A stretch of 33,924 bases of DNA from Phycisphaerae bacterium (GTDB lineage Bacteria; Planctomycetota; Phycisphaerae; Phycisphaerales; SM1A02): contig VGXL01000016.1 in the NCBI GenBank assembly GCA_016873315.1, positions 1 to 33,924 on the forward strand, read 5' to 3'. Made by a program: the position numbers and the translations under genes. The notes under the pieces are model-generated. The model had not been told where the DNA came from. It made no database searches and saw nothing but the letters and a program-made list of their open reading frames with translations. Below are positions 16,582 to 24,881 of this stretch, piece by piece (the stretch's first letter is position 1; every line of letters begins with the position of its first letter).

Positions 16582-19542
16582 GGGTGCGAAGCCACGGCGC
16601 ATGGTGTTCTCGCACACGCAGCGTGGTTCGACAAAGTGCAGCAGGTAGTCGCGCCCGCCGGCCTTGCTGCCGAGCCCGCTCATGCCGAACCCACCGAATG
16701 GTTGCCGCCCCACGAGCGCGCCGGTGATCCCGCGGTTCAGGTACAGGTTGCCCACGCGGAACTCGCGGCGTGCGCGAACCAGGTTCGAGGGCTTGCGGCT
16801 GTACACGCCGCCCGTGAGCTTGTACTCGCCTTGATTGGCCAATTCGAGCGCGTGATCGAAGTCGCGCGCGCGCATCACGGCGAGCACCGGTCCAAAGATC
16901 TCCTCGCGAGCAAGGCGGTGGTGGGGCTCGATGCCACTGATGATGGCCGGCCCGACGAACGGCTTGCCCACGCGTTCGGCAAGTCCCGCAGGAACCGGCA
17001 GCTGCGTCTCGAGTTTGCCTTCCGTTGCACCAAACGCGACAGAGGACGAAATCTTGCGCGCGGCGTCTTCATCGATGACCGGGCCGATGTCGGTGCCCGG
17101 CAGCGTTGGATCGCCAACGACGAGCGCTTGCGTTGCGCCGACCAGTCGATGCAGGAACGCATCGTGCGCTGAGTCGATCACGATCACCCGGCTGCACGCC
17201 GAGCACTTCTGCCCGCAGAACCCAAACGCCGAGTGCCGCACGCCGAGCACGGCCTCGTCAAGGTCCGCGCTCGCATCGACGATGATCGCGTTCTTGCCGC
17301 CCATCTCGCAGACGACCTTCTTCACGAAGCCGTCGCCGGGCACGCCGCACGCCGACACGATGTCAAGGCCGACCGCCTTCGATCCCGTGAAGGCGACGAG
17401 CGCAGTGCGCGGATGGCGCACGAGCGCTGCTCCGACGGTTTCGCCCTGCCCGGCGATGAAGTGGAGCACATCGCGAGGTGCGCCGGCGGACCACAGGATG
17501 TCGCACAAGAGTTTGGCGATGCCGGGCGTTTGCTCGGCGGGCTTCACGATGCATGTGTTGCCCGTGACGAGCGCCGCCACGGCCATGCCGCAGCAGATCG
17601 CGAGCGGGAAGTTCCACGGCGCGATCACGACGGCCACGCCCCTTGGCTGGTGCCACTGTTCGTCGAGTTCGCCAACGAAGCTGCCCAGTCGCTGCGCCGC
17701 GAAGAGCCGGCAGGATTCGCGCGCGTAAAACTCGCAGAAGTCGATCGCTTCGCAGACATCCGCGTCGGCCTCGCGCCAAGTCTTGCCGCTCTCGCGGATG
17801 ATGATCGCGCTCAGTTCGTCGCGCCGCTCGCGCATGGCTTGCGCTGCCCGCACCAAGACTGCGGTTCGCGAACGATGCTCGGCATCACGCCAGGCTGGGA
17901 ACGCGCGGTGCGCGGCGTCGACCATGGCCGTCGCCTGCTCGACCGTTCCGTCGTTCGTGACCTGCGGCACGCGTGCGCTCGACAGGGCCGCGGCGAATCG
18001 GTCGCGCGTGTCCTTGCGCGAGAAGTCGCGCATCGGTTCGGTGTAGAAGGGACGACCATCGCCAACGCCGTCGACGGCATCGCTGAGCGCGTGGCGCTCG
18101 GGCGCGGCGTCGAGTCGCGCGGTCGCGCTGACCGGGTCGGGCCGGGCGGGATCGGCCAGCAGCGTGTCGGCACTTGCGTTGTCGAGGAAGCCGGCCTTGA
18201 GCCAACTTTCGTTGCTCGTGTTTTCGAGCAGGCGCCGCACCAAGTACGCCATGCCCGGCACCAACTCACCGACCGGGACATACTCGCGAATGCGAAGTCC
18301 CAGGTCGACCGCCGCGGCCTTCAGTTCGTCGGCCATGCCGTGCAACATCTGCAGTTCGAGTGCGCTCGTCGGCAGGCCGCGCCGCTCCAGTGCCGTCATC
18401 GCGGCAGCGATCGACCGAGCGTTGTGCGAACCCAGCGCAAGTTTCACGCCGCCTTCGCCCGCCGATGTCGGCGTGCTGGCGATGAACTGCGCGGCCATCC
18501 GCTCGAAGCTCGCGTCGGTGTCGCGCTTGGCTCCCCAGACGGGACTGGCCCAGCCTTGCTGCTCGGCGTGGATCGTCTCGTAGTCCCAGTACGCGCCCTT
18601 GACCAGCCGCACCGTGACCTGGCGGCCGGTGCGACGGCTCCAATCGATGATGCGCGTCGCGTCATCCGACCCGCTGCGCAGGTAGGCCTGCATCGCCAAT
18701 CCGGCGGGGAAGGCATGACGCTCGCACGCGCGCATGAAGAGCTCCAGCGTCAGGTCCTTGAGCGCACACTGCTCCATGTCGAAATTGACGAAGGCACCCT
18801 TGGACGCCGCTGCTGCAAGAATCGGATCGAGCGACTCGAGCAGGGCGCGGATCGACCCTTCGGTATCGATCGGGTCCACGCGCGCCGAGAGCGACGAGAT
18901 CTTGATGCTCACATTCGTCCGTGGGATCGCACCCAGATGGTCGCTGTCGAGCCGTGCGTTGTGGGACCAACCAGCCACGGTCGACGGCAGGTTGTTGACC
19001 AAGTCGAGGTACTTGGCGCGATACGCCGTTGCCTCGTCATCGCTCACGCACGCTTCGCCAAGCAGGTCGACGCTGAACGCCAGACCCTGCTTCCACAGCG
19101 ATTGCAGCGTGGGCAGTGCGCTCTGCGCATCGGTGCCGGCAATGAACTTCCCGGCCATGGCGGTGATCTGGCCCTCCATGCCCCAGTTCATGAGCCCCTT
19201 GAAGAGCCCGCCGGCCTTCATGCCGAGTTCGAAGCCCGGTGGGGGCTTCACCCCCGGCTGCGCCATGTAGTCAGCCAGATGCTCGTGCACCGCGTCGGGT
19301 GTCCGCAGCGTGGGATAGCAGTCGACGAATCGGAAGAGCTGGACCTTGAAGGCTTCATCCTTCATCGACCAGTCCATGAGCTTGTTCGACCAGACCGCTG
19401 CACTCAGGATCGAACCCTTGTTGCGGCGTGCGCGATCGAGAAACTGTCCCCCGAGTTCGCGGATCCGGGCCTCGGTGGCGTTCGATGGAGCGCTCGTGGC
19501 CGGTGTTGCAGGGGTGGGACGGCGCTTGGTGAAGAAGCCCAT
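16570..19542 (-). CDS. putA: Bifunctional proline dehydrogenase / L-glutamate gamma-semialdehyde dehydrogenase
   Basis: 990-aa bifunctional enzyme that oxidises proline to glutamate, using FAD then NAD+. The proline dehydrogenase half (about 30-460) has VTVRLVKGAYWDYE, LEFQMLHG-like ELQMLHGMADEL and GMAYLVRRLLENTSNESWL. The aldehyde dehydrogenase half (about 510-980) has NFPLAICCGM, FTGSKAVG, CEMGGKNAIIVD and the catalytic-cysteine motif GQKCSA (C780). There is no N-terminal ribbon-helix-helix DNA-binding domain, so it is not a self-regulating PutA of the E. coli kind. It begins 13 nt after the glycosyltransferase stop, and AGGA lies about 11 nt before the ATG. It is therefore probably read from the glycosyltransferase transcript, an unusual partnership. 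Confidence 0.96.
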   Translation of the reverse strand: MGFFTKRRPTPATPATSAPSNATEARIRELGGQFLDRARRNKGSILSAAVWSNKLMDWSMKDEAFKVQLFRFVDCYPTLRTPDAVHEHLADYMAQPGVKPPPGFELGMKAGGLFKGLMNWGMEGQITAMAGKFIAGTDAQSALPTLQSLWKQGLAFSVDLLGEACVSDDEATAYRAKYLDLVNNLPSTVAGWSHNARLDSDHLGAIPRTNVSIKISSLSARVDPIDTEGSIRALLESLDPILAAAASKGAFVNFDMEQCALKDLTLELFMRACERHAFPAGLAMQAYLRSGSDDATRIIDWSRRTGRQVTVRLVKGAYWDYETIHAEQQGWASPVWGAKRDTDASFERMAAQFIASTPTSAGEGGVKLALGSHNARSIAAAMTALERRGLPTSALELQMLHGMADELKAAAVDLGLRIREYVPVGELVPGMAYLVRRLLENTSNESWLKAGFLDNASADTLLADPARPDPVSATARLDAAPERHALSDAVDGVGDGRPFYTEPMRDFSRKDTRDRFAAALSSARVPQVTNDGTVEQATAMVDAAHRAFPAWRDAEHRSRTAVLVRAAQAMRERRDELSAIIIRESGKTWREADADVCEAIDFCEFYARESCRLFAAQRLGSFVGELDEQWHQPRGVAVVIAPWNFPLAICCGMAVAALVTGNTCIVKPAEQTPGIAKLLCDILWSAGAPRDVLHFIAGQGETVGAALVRHPRTALVAFTGSKAVGLDIVSACGVPGDGFVKKVVCEMGGKNAIIVDASADLDEAVLGVRHSAFGFCGQKCSACSRVIVIDSAHDAFLHRLVGATQALVVGDPTLPGTDIGPVIDEDAARKISSSVAFGATEGKLETQLPVPAGLAERVGKPFVGPAIISGIEPHHRLAREEIFGPVLAVMRARDFDHALELANQGEYKLTGGVYSRKPSNLVRARREFRVGNLYLNRGITGALVGRQPFGGFGMSGLGSKAGGRDYLLHFVEPRCVCENTMRRGFAPGLE

Positions 19543-19555
19543 GGCGAGACAGGTC

Positions 19556-21064
19556 CTAGGGGTGCGACGAGGCCTTGATCATAGGGCGCACGGTCGTGAT
19601 GGCGCGGCGATATGAGTCGACGCACTTGCGAGCCGCGCCGTCCCAGCCGATGCCGCGCACCTCAAACTCGCCGTGATCCTGCAGCGCTCGCTGCAGGGGA
19701 GGATGGCGGAGCACGGCCACGATCTTGTTGGCGATGTCGTCGACATCCCAGAAGTCGACCTTCAGCGCATGCATCAGGATCTCGCTCACGCCGCTATTGC
19801 GGCTGATGATGACGGGGACCCGGTGGCCCATGGCCTCGAGCGGAGCGATGCCGAAGGGTTCGCTCACGCTTGGCATGACATACAGGTCGGCCATCGAGAA
19901 GACCCGGCTGATGTCGCGCCCGCGCAGAAAGCCCGTGAAGGTCATCTTTCCGCCGATCCCGAGTTGCGCAGCCAGTTCGATCATGCGCTGGGCCTGATCG
20001 CCGCTGCCAGCAACCACGAATCGAACATCGCCCATCACCTCGAGCACGCGCTTGGCCGCGCGAACGAAGAACTCCGGGCCCTTCTGCATCGTGATCCGGC
20101 CGAAGTACAGCACGATCTTTTCGTGGCGCTCGATGCGCTTGATCCCTGCCTGTGCGGGGTCAAGGTCCACGCCGTTGTAGACGACATCGATCTTCTCGGC
20201 TGGCACACCGTAGCGGTTCGTGCAGAGGTTTTTGGTGAGCATGCTCACCGCAAGGACGCGCGCTGCGGCGTGCATGCCGCGGCGTTCGATGTTGTAGACG
20301 ACCTGGTTCACATGCTCGCCGCTGCGGTCGAACTCCGTGGCGTGCACATGCACCACGAGCGGCTTGCCCGTGAGCCTGGCGACCGCGATGCCCGCGGGGT
20401 AGGTCAGCCAGTCATGCGCATGGATCACATCAAAGTCGAGCCCGCGAGCAGACTGCACGCAGAATTGCGCGTAGCGCTCGCTCTGCGCGACGAGGTCGCC
20501 GCTGTAGTCGGCAGCACCGACGATGGGCGCAGCCTCTGCAGGAGCTGGTGCTGGCGTGTTCGGTGCAAGGAAGTCCGCAAGGGGAATGGTTGCGCCGCCT
20601 GCAACTGGAATCCGCAGGGTTCGCAGCACCTCGGGTGCCGCACCCATCTCATGGATCCACCGCGCGACCGCCTCGGTCCGAGACCCCTCGTACGGAGCAT
20701 CCACGATGACAGGCAGTTCAAGCAAGCGCGCTTGGATGAACTCGCGCAGCCGATTCTGGTCGACGACGGTGGGTTCGACGGTCGGCGCAACCGTTGCATC
20801 GTGCGGCTTGGGCGCTGGTGTCGACGGGGTCGCGACCTGTTGGGACCGAGCGTGATCGTGGCGAACGAATCGTGCTCCGTCTTCGGGCGCGAGCAGGTTC
20901 ACATGTGAAGCGAACGAGCGATCCACGCTCTTGGGCAGCACGAAGGTGACGGGCACGCCCTCGGTATCAAGGGCCTTCGTGAGTCCGTAGCACGCGGTGC
21001 CCAGGCCACCGGTGATGAATGGCGGAAACTCCCACCCGAGCATCAGCACGCGAGGGGCCGGCAT
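19556..21064 (-). CDS. Glycosyltransferase family 4 (glycogen synthase-like)
   Basis: 502-aa GT-B fold retaining glycosyltransferase. The N-terminus (VLMLGWEFPPFITGGLGTACYGLTKAL) is of the starch/glycogen synthase-like kind that binds the acceptor and nucleotide. The C-terminal domain has VVYNGVDLD, VLYFGRITMQKGPEFF, FTGFLRGRDISRVFSMADLYVMPS and the donor-site EX7E motif SEPFGIAPLEAM. The middle (about 90-140) is a variable linker rich in Pro, Thr and Ala. Donor and product are unknown; a glycogen-like glucan or surface glycan is possible. I chose the ATG at 21064 over the adjacent GTG at 21067 because GAGGA then lies at 6 nt. The ATG overlaps the stop of the upstream 48-aa gene by one base (TGATG), implying coupling. 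Confidence 0.9.
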   Translation of the reverse strand: MPAPRVLMLGWEFPPFITGGLGTACYGLTKALDTEGVPVTFVLPKSVDRSFASHVNLLAPEDGARFVRHDHARSQQVATPSTPAPKPHDATVAPTVEPTVVDQNRLREFIQARLLELPVIVDAPYEGSRTEAVARWIHEMGAAPEVLRTLRIPVAGGATIPLADFLAPNTPAPAPAEAAPIVGAADYSGDLVAQSERYAQFCVQSARGLDFDVIHAHDWLTYPAGIAVARLTGKPLVVHVHATEFDRSGEHVNQVVYNIERRGMHAAARVLAVSMLTKNLCTNRYGVPAEKIDVVYNGVDLDPAQAGIKRIERHEKIVLYFGRITMQKGPEFFVRAAKRVLEVMGDVRFVVAGSGDQAQRMIELAAQLGIGGKMTFTGFLRGRDISRVFSMADLYVMPSVSEPFGIAPLEAMGHRVPVIISRNSGVSEILMHALKVDFWDVDDIANKIVAVLRHPPLQRALQDHGEFEVRGIGWDGAARKCVDSYRRAITTVRPMIKASSHP

Positions 21065-21210
21065 CACTCTTCCTCGTTGCCGCGGACTCGGTCAGCGAGC
21101 TGCAGAAGGGCAGCGGCGTCGGCGGCACGCTCGAGGTCGTGTCCGAGAGCGATGACGCTGGCGCCGGACACGGCGGCTTGGATGGCGATGGCGTTCAGGT
21201 CGATGCGCAT
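21064..21210 (-). CDS. Small 48-aa protein coupled to the glycosyltransferase
   Basis: A short gene of 48 codons, starting MRIDLNAIAIQAAVSGASVI and ending RVRGNEEE. Its TGA overlaps the glycosyltransferase ATG as TGATG, and the Shine-Dalgarno of the glycosyltransferase lies inside its last codons. The peptide looks helical: an Ala/Leu-rich stretch (HDLERAADAAALLQLADRV) is flanked by charged ends. I recognise no family. A non-coding leader is the alternative, but the stop-start overlap, codon content and position favour translation. It may serve as a leader peptide or a small partner protein. No clear Shine-Dalgarno precedes it. Confidence 0.55.
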   Translation of the reverse strand: MRIDLNAIAIQAAVSGASVIALGHDLERAADAAALLQLADRVRGNEEE

Positions 21211-21266
21211 GGTGCTTCGGTCGGGGCGGAAATGGTAGCGATTCCCGGCGCGGTGGACTGGCTCGC

Positions 21267-21272
21267 TAGGAT
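21267..21272 (+). promoter_or_regulatory. Putative -10 element of prmC (leaderless)
   Basis: TAGGAT lies 7 nt before the prmC ATG at 21280, with no Shine-Dalgarno between. The surrounding bases (CGCTAGGATCCTCGCC) resemble those around the nusA -10 (CGCTAGAATCTCGCC). A -35 is not convincing. Confidence 0.45.
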
Positions 21273-21279
21273 CCTCGCC

Positions 21280-22449
21280 ATGGCGACCGAGTCATGGACG
21301 ACCCGAAGCCTTCGCGACTGGATGCGGGGTTTCCTTCAACAGAAGGGGATCGAGAGCGCCCCGGCCTGTGCAGACCTGCTCCTGTCCCATGTCGCTGGCT
21401 GCGAGCGCATGCACCTGTACATGGAGCCCGATCGACCCTGGACCGCCGAGGAACTTGCGACGCTGCGCGCACTCGTCGCGCGGGCGGCCCGTCATGAGCC
21501 CGTGCAGTTCCTCGTCGGTTCGTGGGGTTTCCATGCTGCCGACTTCGAGGTCGCACCGTGCACGCTCATCCCACGGCCGTCGACGGAAACGCTCGTCGAC
21601 GCCGCGTTGGAGTGGATCAGTCAGCAGCCACCGGAGTCGGTGCGATCAGCGATCGACCTTGGCACGGGAACTGGTTGCATCGCGCTGAGCATCCTGCGCG
21701 CCTTGCGAGGGAGACAGCGCAAGGGGCGCGTTCTCGCGCGGGCATCGCAGTCGCGTTCGTCACAGCAACCAGAGGTTGCAGAAGGAAGCGACGACCGGCC
21801 CTTCGATCCCGCTGTGGTCCAAGCGATCCAGATCGACGGCGAGGCGCTGCGGACCGATCCGTCGGCGACCCACGCAGTCCAGATCGACGACGAGGCGCTG
21901 CGGACCGATTCGACGGCGACCCACGCAGTCCAGATCGACGACGAGGAACCGCGGACCGATCCGTCGGTTGCTCGGGCAAACGCGCTCGCCTGCGATGCGT
22001 TGCCGACGTTCGTGCTCACTGATCTCGTTCCCGAGGCGATCGAACTCTCCAAACGCAACGCGCAGCGACACGGGCTCACTGATCGATGCTCGTTCCGCGT
22101 GGGCGATGCCTGGTCGGCGCTCGAACGATCGGACGGTCCGTTCGATCTGGTGGTCTCGAATCCGCCGTACATCAGCGACGCAGAGTTCTCCCAGCTCGCG
22201 CCCAATGTGGCCGAGTGGGAGCCGCGAACCGCGTTGCACGGCGGCGCCAGTGGACTCGAAGTCGTCCAACGCATCGTGCGCGGCGCGACGGCACACATGC
22301 GACCCGGGGGCTTGCTCTTGGTCGAGATCGCAGCGAGCCAAGAACGCGCAGCGCTTGACCTTGCCCGATCGTGCGGCTTGCTCCACGCGGCTGTTCTTCG
22401 CGACAGCGACGATCTGCCGCGCGTGCTGCGCGCGCTCACGCCCGCTTGA
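21280..22449 (+). CDS. prmC: Release factor glutamine methyltransferase PrmC with an inserted repeat region
   Basis: 389-aa SAM-dependent methyltransferase predicted to methylate the GGQ glutamine of peptide release factors. The helical N-terminal domain ends in the family motif HEPVQFLVGSWGFHAADFEV. Then come TLIPRPSTETLV, SAM motif I DLGTGTGCIALSIL (about 128-141), VLTDLVPEAIELSKRNAQ and the catalytic NPPY (VVSNPPYISDAEF). Typical PrmC is about 280 aa. The excess is an insertion between motif I and the next strand (about 145-240), with a basic then acidic sequence and three 17-residue repeats. The fold around the insertion is complete, so activity is plausible. The ATG at 21280 gives the normal N-terminus. 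Its 3' end overlaps the convergent receiver gene by 14 nt. Confidence 0.92.
   Translation: MATESWTTRSLRDWMRGFLQQKGIESAPACADLLLSHVAGCERMHLYMEPDRPWTAEELATLRALVARAARHEPVQFLVGSWGFHAADFEVAPCTLIPRPSTETLVDAALEWISQQPPESVRSAIDLGTGTGCIALSILRALRGRQRKGRVLARASQSRSSQQPEVAEGSDDRPFDPAVVQAIQIDGEALRTDPSATHAVQIDDEALRTDSTATHAVQIDDEEPRTDPSVARANALACDALPTFVLTDLVPEAIELSKRNAQRHGLTDRCSFRVGDAWSALERSDGPFDLVVSNPPYISDAEFSQLAPNVAEWEPRTALHGGASGLEVVQRIVRGATAHMRPGGLLLVEIAASQERAALDLARSCGLLHAAVLRDSDDLPRVLRALTPA
21820..21972 (+). repeat. Three 51-bp tandem repeats inside prmC
   Basis: Three in-frame copies of a 51-bp unit at 21820-21870, 21871-21921 and 21922-21972, coding QAIQIDGEALRTDPSAT, HAVQIDDEALRTDSTAT and HAVQIDDEEPRTDPSVA. 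Copies 1 and 2 differ at 6 bases, copies 2 and 3 at 9. They lie in the insertion between SAM motif I and the following strand. Confidence 0.9.
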
Positions 22450-23899
22450 CGAGTGCCTTGCGGACTTCCTCGAGCAGTTGCGCTGCCTGGAACGGCTTGA
22501 ACAGGCAGCACTGAAGCCCCTCTTGACTCGAGCGCACGATCGAGTGGTTGGGGTCGTAGCCGAAGCCAGTCATGAGCAGCACCGGCGTGCCGGGGCACAT
22601 GTCGCGCGTGCCACGGAACACCTCGTAGCCATTGCGGTCGGGCATGCGCACATCGGAGATGACGAGGTCGTAGGGGTGCTGGTCCGCGATCGCGCGCGCC
22701 ACCGCATCGAGCGCACTGCCGCCGTCAGCCCGCACATCGACGCTTGCGCCAGCCTCGCCGAGGATCGACTTGATCGCATCGCGCACGCCGGCCTCGTCAT
22801 CGGCGACCAGAATCCGCTTGCCAACAATGAGCGGATCGGGCTCGGCGTGACGCTCGATCTTGTCGATGCCCAAGACCGTTTGGGGACCACCGGTTGCACT
22901 GCGAATGCGGGACTCAAGGGTTTCGAGCGCGGCTTCAAGACGCTCGTGCGAATCGAGTCGACCTGCGGCCACGCCGGTCGCCGCCTCTCGCACGAGTTGA
23001 ATCGGAATCGCGATCTCATCGCGGACGATGCCGCCGATCCGCTCGCTCGTCGTGGATCGCTCGACGATGAGCATGTCGAGAATGTTGAGCGCCATCGCCA
23101 CATAGCGGCCGTAGGTCTCCAGACCAACTTGGTCCGCATCGCTGAAGGCGGTCTCGCGATCGCTCTCCACGTTGATGACGCCGATGACGCGCTCGTGCAA
23201 GAGCAGAGGCACCGTGAGTGACGATCGCGCCAGCGGCAGCCCGGGCAGATAGTTCGGATCGCGCGACGGGTCGTTGCAGATGTACGACCGCCCGGTGGCG
23301 GCGACGAGCCCCGAGATCCCATGACCCACGGGTTCCGCGTTGATGGATTCACCGATCCGCAGGGGATCGAGTCCGTGCCCGATCACGAGCTCGAGTTGGT
23401 TCGTCTTGCGATGCCGCAGTCTGACTTCGTAGTGCGCGAAGCCGAAGATCGACTCCATGGCGGTGCCGATCTTGCGTTCGATCAACTGCAGGCGCTCCGC
23501 AACATTGAGCGGGTTGACGATGTGCGCATCCAGATCGAGCAACTCGCCGCCCGCCGCATCGACTTGATCCATGCGCGTCGCGAGCCGTTGGCGAACGGTC
23601 GCATCGACGAGCACGACCGCCATCCGATCGCTGCCCAGGCTCGTGGCCACGACCTCCCACGCGGTGGCGCCGCAGGTGAATCGTCGCCGCCATGTGCGGC
23701 GCGACTCGGCGGCCATGTCGGGAATGAGCGTGCGAGCGAGATCGGCGAGCGCACGGAGCGTCGCGGCATCCAACTGCGCCACACGCTGGCTCATCCAGTG
23801 GATCTCGCCATGCACATCGACGATGGCGATGCCGTCGCCGATCTCATTGAGCATCGAGATCGCCTGATCGGCTCCGGGTCCGGCTGGAACATTCGACAT
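22436..23899 (-). CDS. PAS-like/GAF sensor with degenerate histidine-kinase dimerisation segment and receiver domain
   Basis: 487-aa signalling protein. Residues about 10-110 look PAS-like (GDGIAIVDVHGEIHWMS). About 135-280 is a GAF domain (GHGISGLVAATGRSYICND, SSLTVPLLLHERVIGVINVESDRETAF). About 287-345 resembles a HisKA dimerisation helix pair, but the usual SHEIRTPL reads RDEIAIPI, with D294 where the phosphorylated His would be. No HATPase domain follows. About 360-485 is a complete receiver domain with the acidic pair VADDEAG, phospho-acceptor D416 (VISDVRMPDR), the T of LLMTGFG and K of LFKPF. There is no output domain. The start is set at ATG 23899; TAGACT lies 11 nt upstream and no Shine-Dalgarno is seen. 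It is divergent from the ABC operon by 73 nt. Confidence 0.85.
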   Translation of the reverse strand: MSNVPAGPGADQAISMLNEIGDGIAIVDVHGEIHWMSQRVAQLDAATLRALADLARTLIPDMAAESRRTWRRRFTCGATAWEVVATSLGSDRMAVVLVDATVRQRLATRMDQVDAAGGELLDLDAHIVNPLNVAERLQLIERKIGTAMESIFGFAHYEVRLRHRKTNQLELVIGHGLDPLRIGESINAEPVGHGISGLVAATGRSYICNDPSRDPNYLPGLPLARSSLTVPLLLHERVIGVINVESDRETAFSDADQVGLETYGRYVAMALNILDMLIVERSTTSERIGGIVRDEIAIPIQLVREAATGVAAGRLDSHERLEAALETLESRIRSATGGPQTVLGIDKIERHAEPDPLIVGKRILVADDEAGVRDAIKSILGEAGASVDVRADGGSALDAVARAIADQHPYDLVISDVRMPDRNGYEVFRGTRDMCPGTPVLLMTGFGYDPNHSIVRSSQEGLQCCLFKPFQAAQLLEEVRKALVKRA

Positions 23900-23940
23900 C
23901 GTGAGGAAGAAGTCTACACCGCGTGTGGTCCGCCAAGGCA

Positions 23941-23958
23941 GTCCGTACACTCACGGAC
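23941..23958. promoter_or_regulatory. Inverted repeat before the ABC transporter operon
   Basis: GTCCGT and ACGGAC form a perfect 6-bp inverted repeat with a 6-nt loop. It lies in the 73-nt divergent region, just before the AAGGA Shine-Dalgarno (23959-23963) of the ATPase gene. It could be an operator or an RNA stem affecting ribosome access. Confidence 0.3.
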
Positions 23959-23972
23959 AAGGACTCCGCACC

Positions 23973-24881
23973 GTGATCGAGGTCGAATCGCTGCATCGAA
24001 GGTTCGGCGCCGTGCGCGCGTTGTGCGGGCTGTCGTTCTCAGCGGGACCGACGGGCGTGTGGGGTCTGCTCGGTCCCAATGGCGCGGGCAAGACGACGAC
24101 GCTCCGGATCCTCGCTGGCACGCTCGGTGCCGATGCCGGTCGGGTCCGCGTGGATGGCCTCGATCCCTCATCGCCGCCCGCGCGGGTCAGGCTGGGCACG
24201 CTGCCCCAGCGCAGTCCGCTCCCCAAGGATCTCTCGGTGCGCGAATACTTGGCGTTTCGGTGCGCACTCTCGGGCGTGCCGACCGCGGATCGGTCGTCGG
24301 CGATCGCACGCGAACTGTCGCGGTGCGGCCTTGAGCCGGTGCGCGACCGATTGTGCGGCGCGCTCAGTTCAGGTTTCAGGCAGCGCGCCGGGCTGGCGGC
24401 GAGCCTGGTGCACGGGCCGCGTGTGGTGCTGCTGGACGAGCCGAGCGCAGGGCTCGATCCGGTTCAGGCACCGGCCTTCCGCGCCTTGCTTCGAGAGATC
24501 GGGACTTCGTCGCTTGTCCTGGTGAGCAGTCACGCGCTGGCCGACATCGAACAGTCGTGCGACGGAGCAGTGCTCATGGATCATGGGGCGACCGTTGCGC
24601 AGGGCACCTTGGCTGAGCTTCGTGCCATCGGTGCCGATGACGCTGCCTTCGTCATCGAGTGGAAGGGCGCTCGGCCATCGCTCGGTGACGGATGGCGCGA
24701 GGCCGAGGTCGAGCAACTCGACGGCGGTTGGAGCCGGCTTCGGGCGCGCAGCGCACTCCCCGATGCGCAGGAGCGACTCGCTCATGCGGCCCGCGGTGAA
24801 GACAGGCTGGTTCGGCGGATCGAGCGTGAGCCCGATGCGCTCGAGGCGGTCTTCGCGCGCTTGGTTGGGGGAAAGCGATGA
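23973..24881 (+). CDS. ABC transporter ATP-binding protein (GldA-like)
   Basis: 302-aa ABC ATPase. It has Walker A GPNGAGKTTT, a signature LSSGFRQR in place of LSGGQ, Walker B VVLLDEPSAGLDP and H-loop SSHAL. A C-terminal extension (about 215-302) follows the nucleotide-binding domain. Order and sequence fit the GldA type that works with GldF/GldG-like membrane subunits. The start is GTG at 23973 (VIEVESLHRRFGAVRAL), preceded by AAGGA at a spacing of 9 nt; the upstream extension to 23901 is unlike the family. Its stop overlaps the permease start as ATGA. Substrate is unknown. Confidence 0.92.
   Translation: MIEVESLHRRFGAVRALCGLSFSAGPTGVWGLLGPNGAGKTTTLRILAGTLGADAGRVRVDGLDPSSPPARVRLGTLPQRSPLPKDLSVREYLAFRCALSGVPTADRSSAIARELSRCGLEPVRDRLCGALSSGFRQRAGLAASLVHGPRVVLLDEPSAGLDPVQAPAFRALLREIGTSSLVLVSSHALADIEQSCDGAVLMDHGATVAQGTLAELRAIGADDAAFVIEWKGARPSLGDGWREAEVEQLDGGWSRLRARSALPDAQERLAHAARGEDRLVRRIEREPDALEAVFARLVGGKR

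Noticed and set aside
17233-19578. 781-codon plus-strand reading frame
   Set aside because: It is antisense to putA, which has complete catalytic motifs; the antisense translation is Arg/His-rich and unlike any family.
21019-21279. Upstream in-frame extension of PrmC
   Set aside because: It overlaps the minus-strand glycosyltransferase and 48-aa gene and is not similar to PrmC N-termini; MATESWTTRSLRDWM at 21280 matches the family start.
21617-22598. Minus-strand frames across the prmC repeats
   Set aside because: The 51-bp repeats are a multiple of three and hold several frames open; only the plus-strand frame has methyltransferase motifs.
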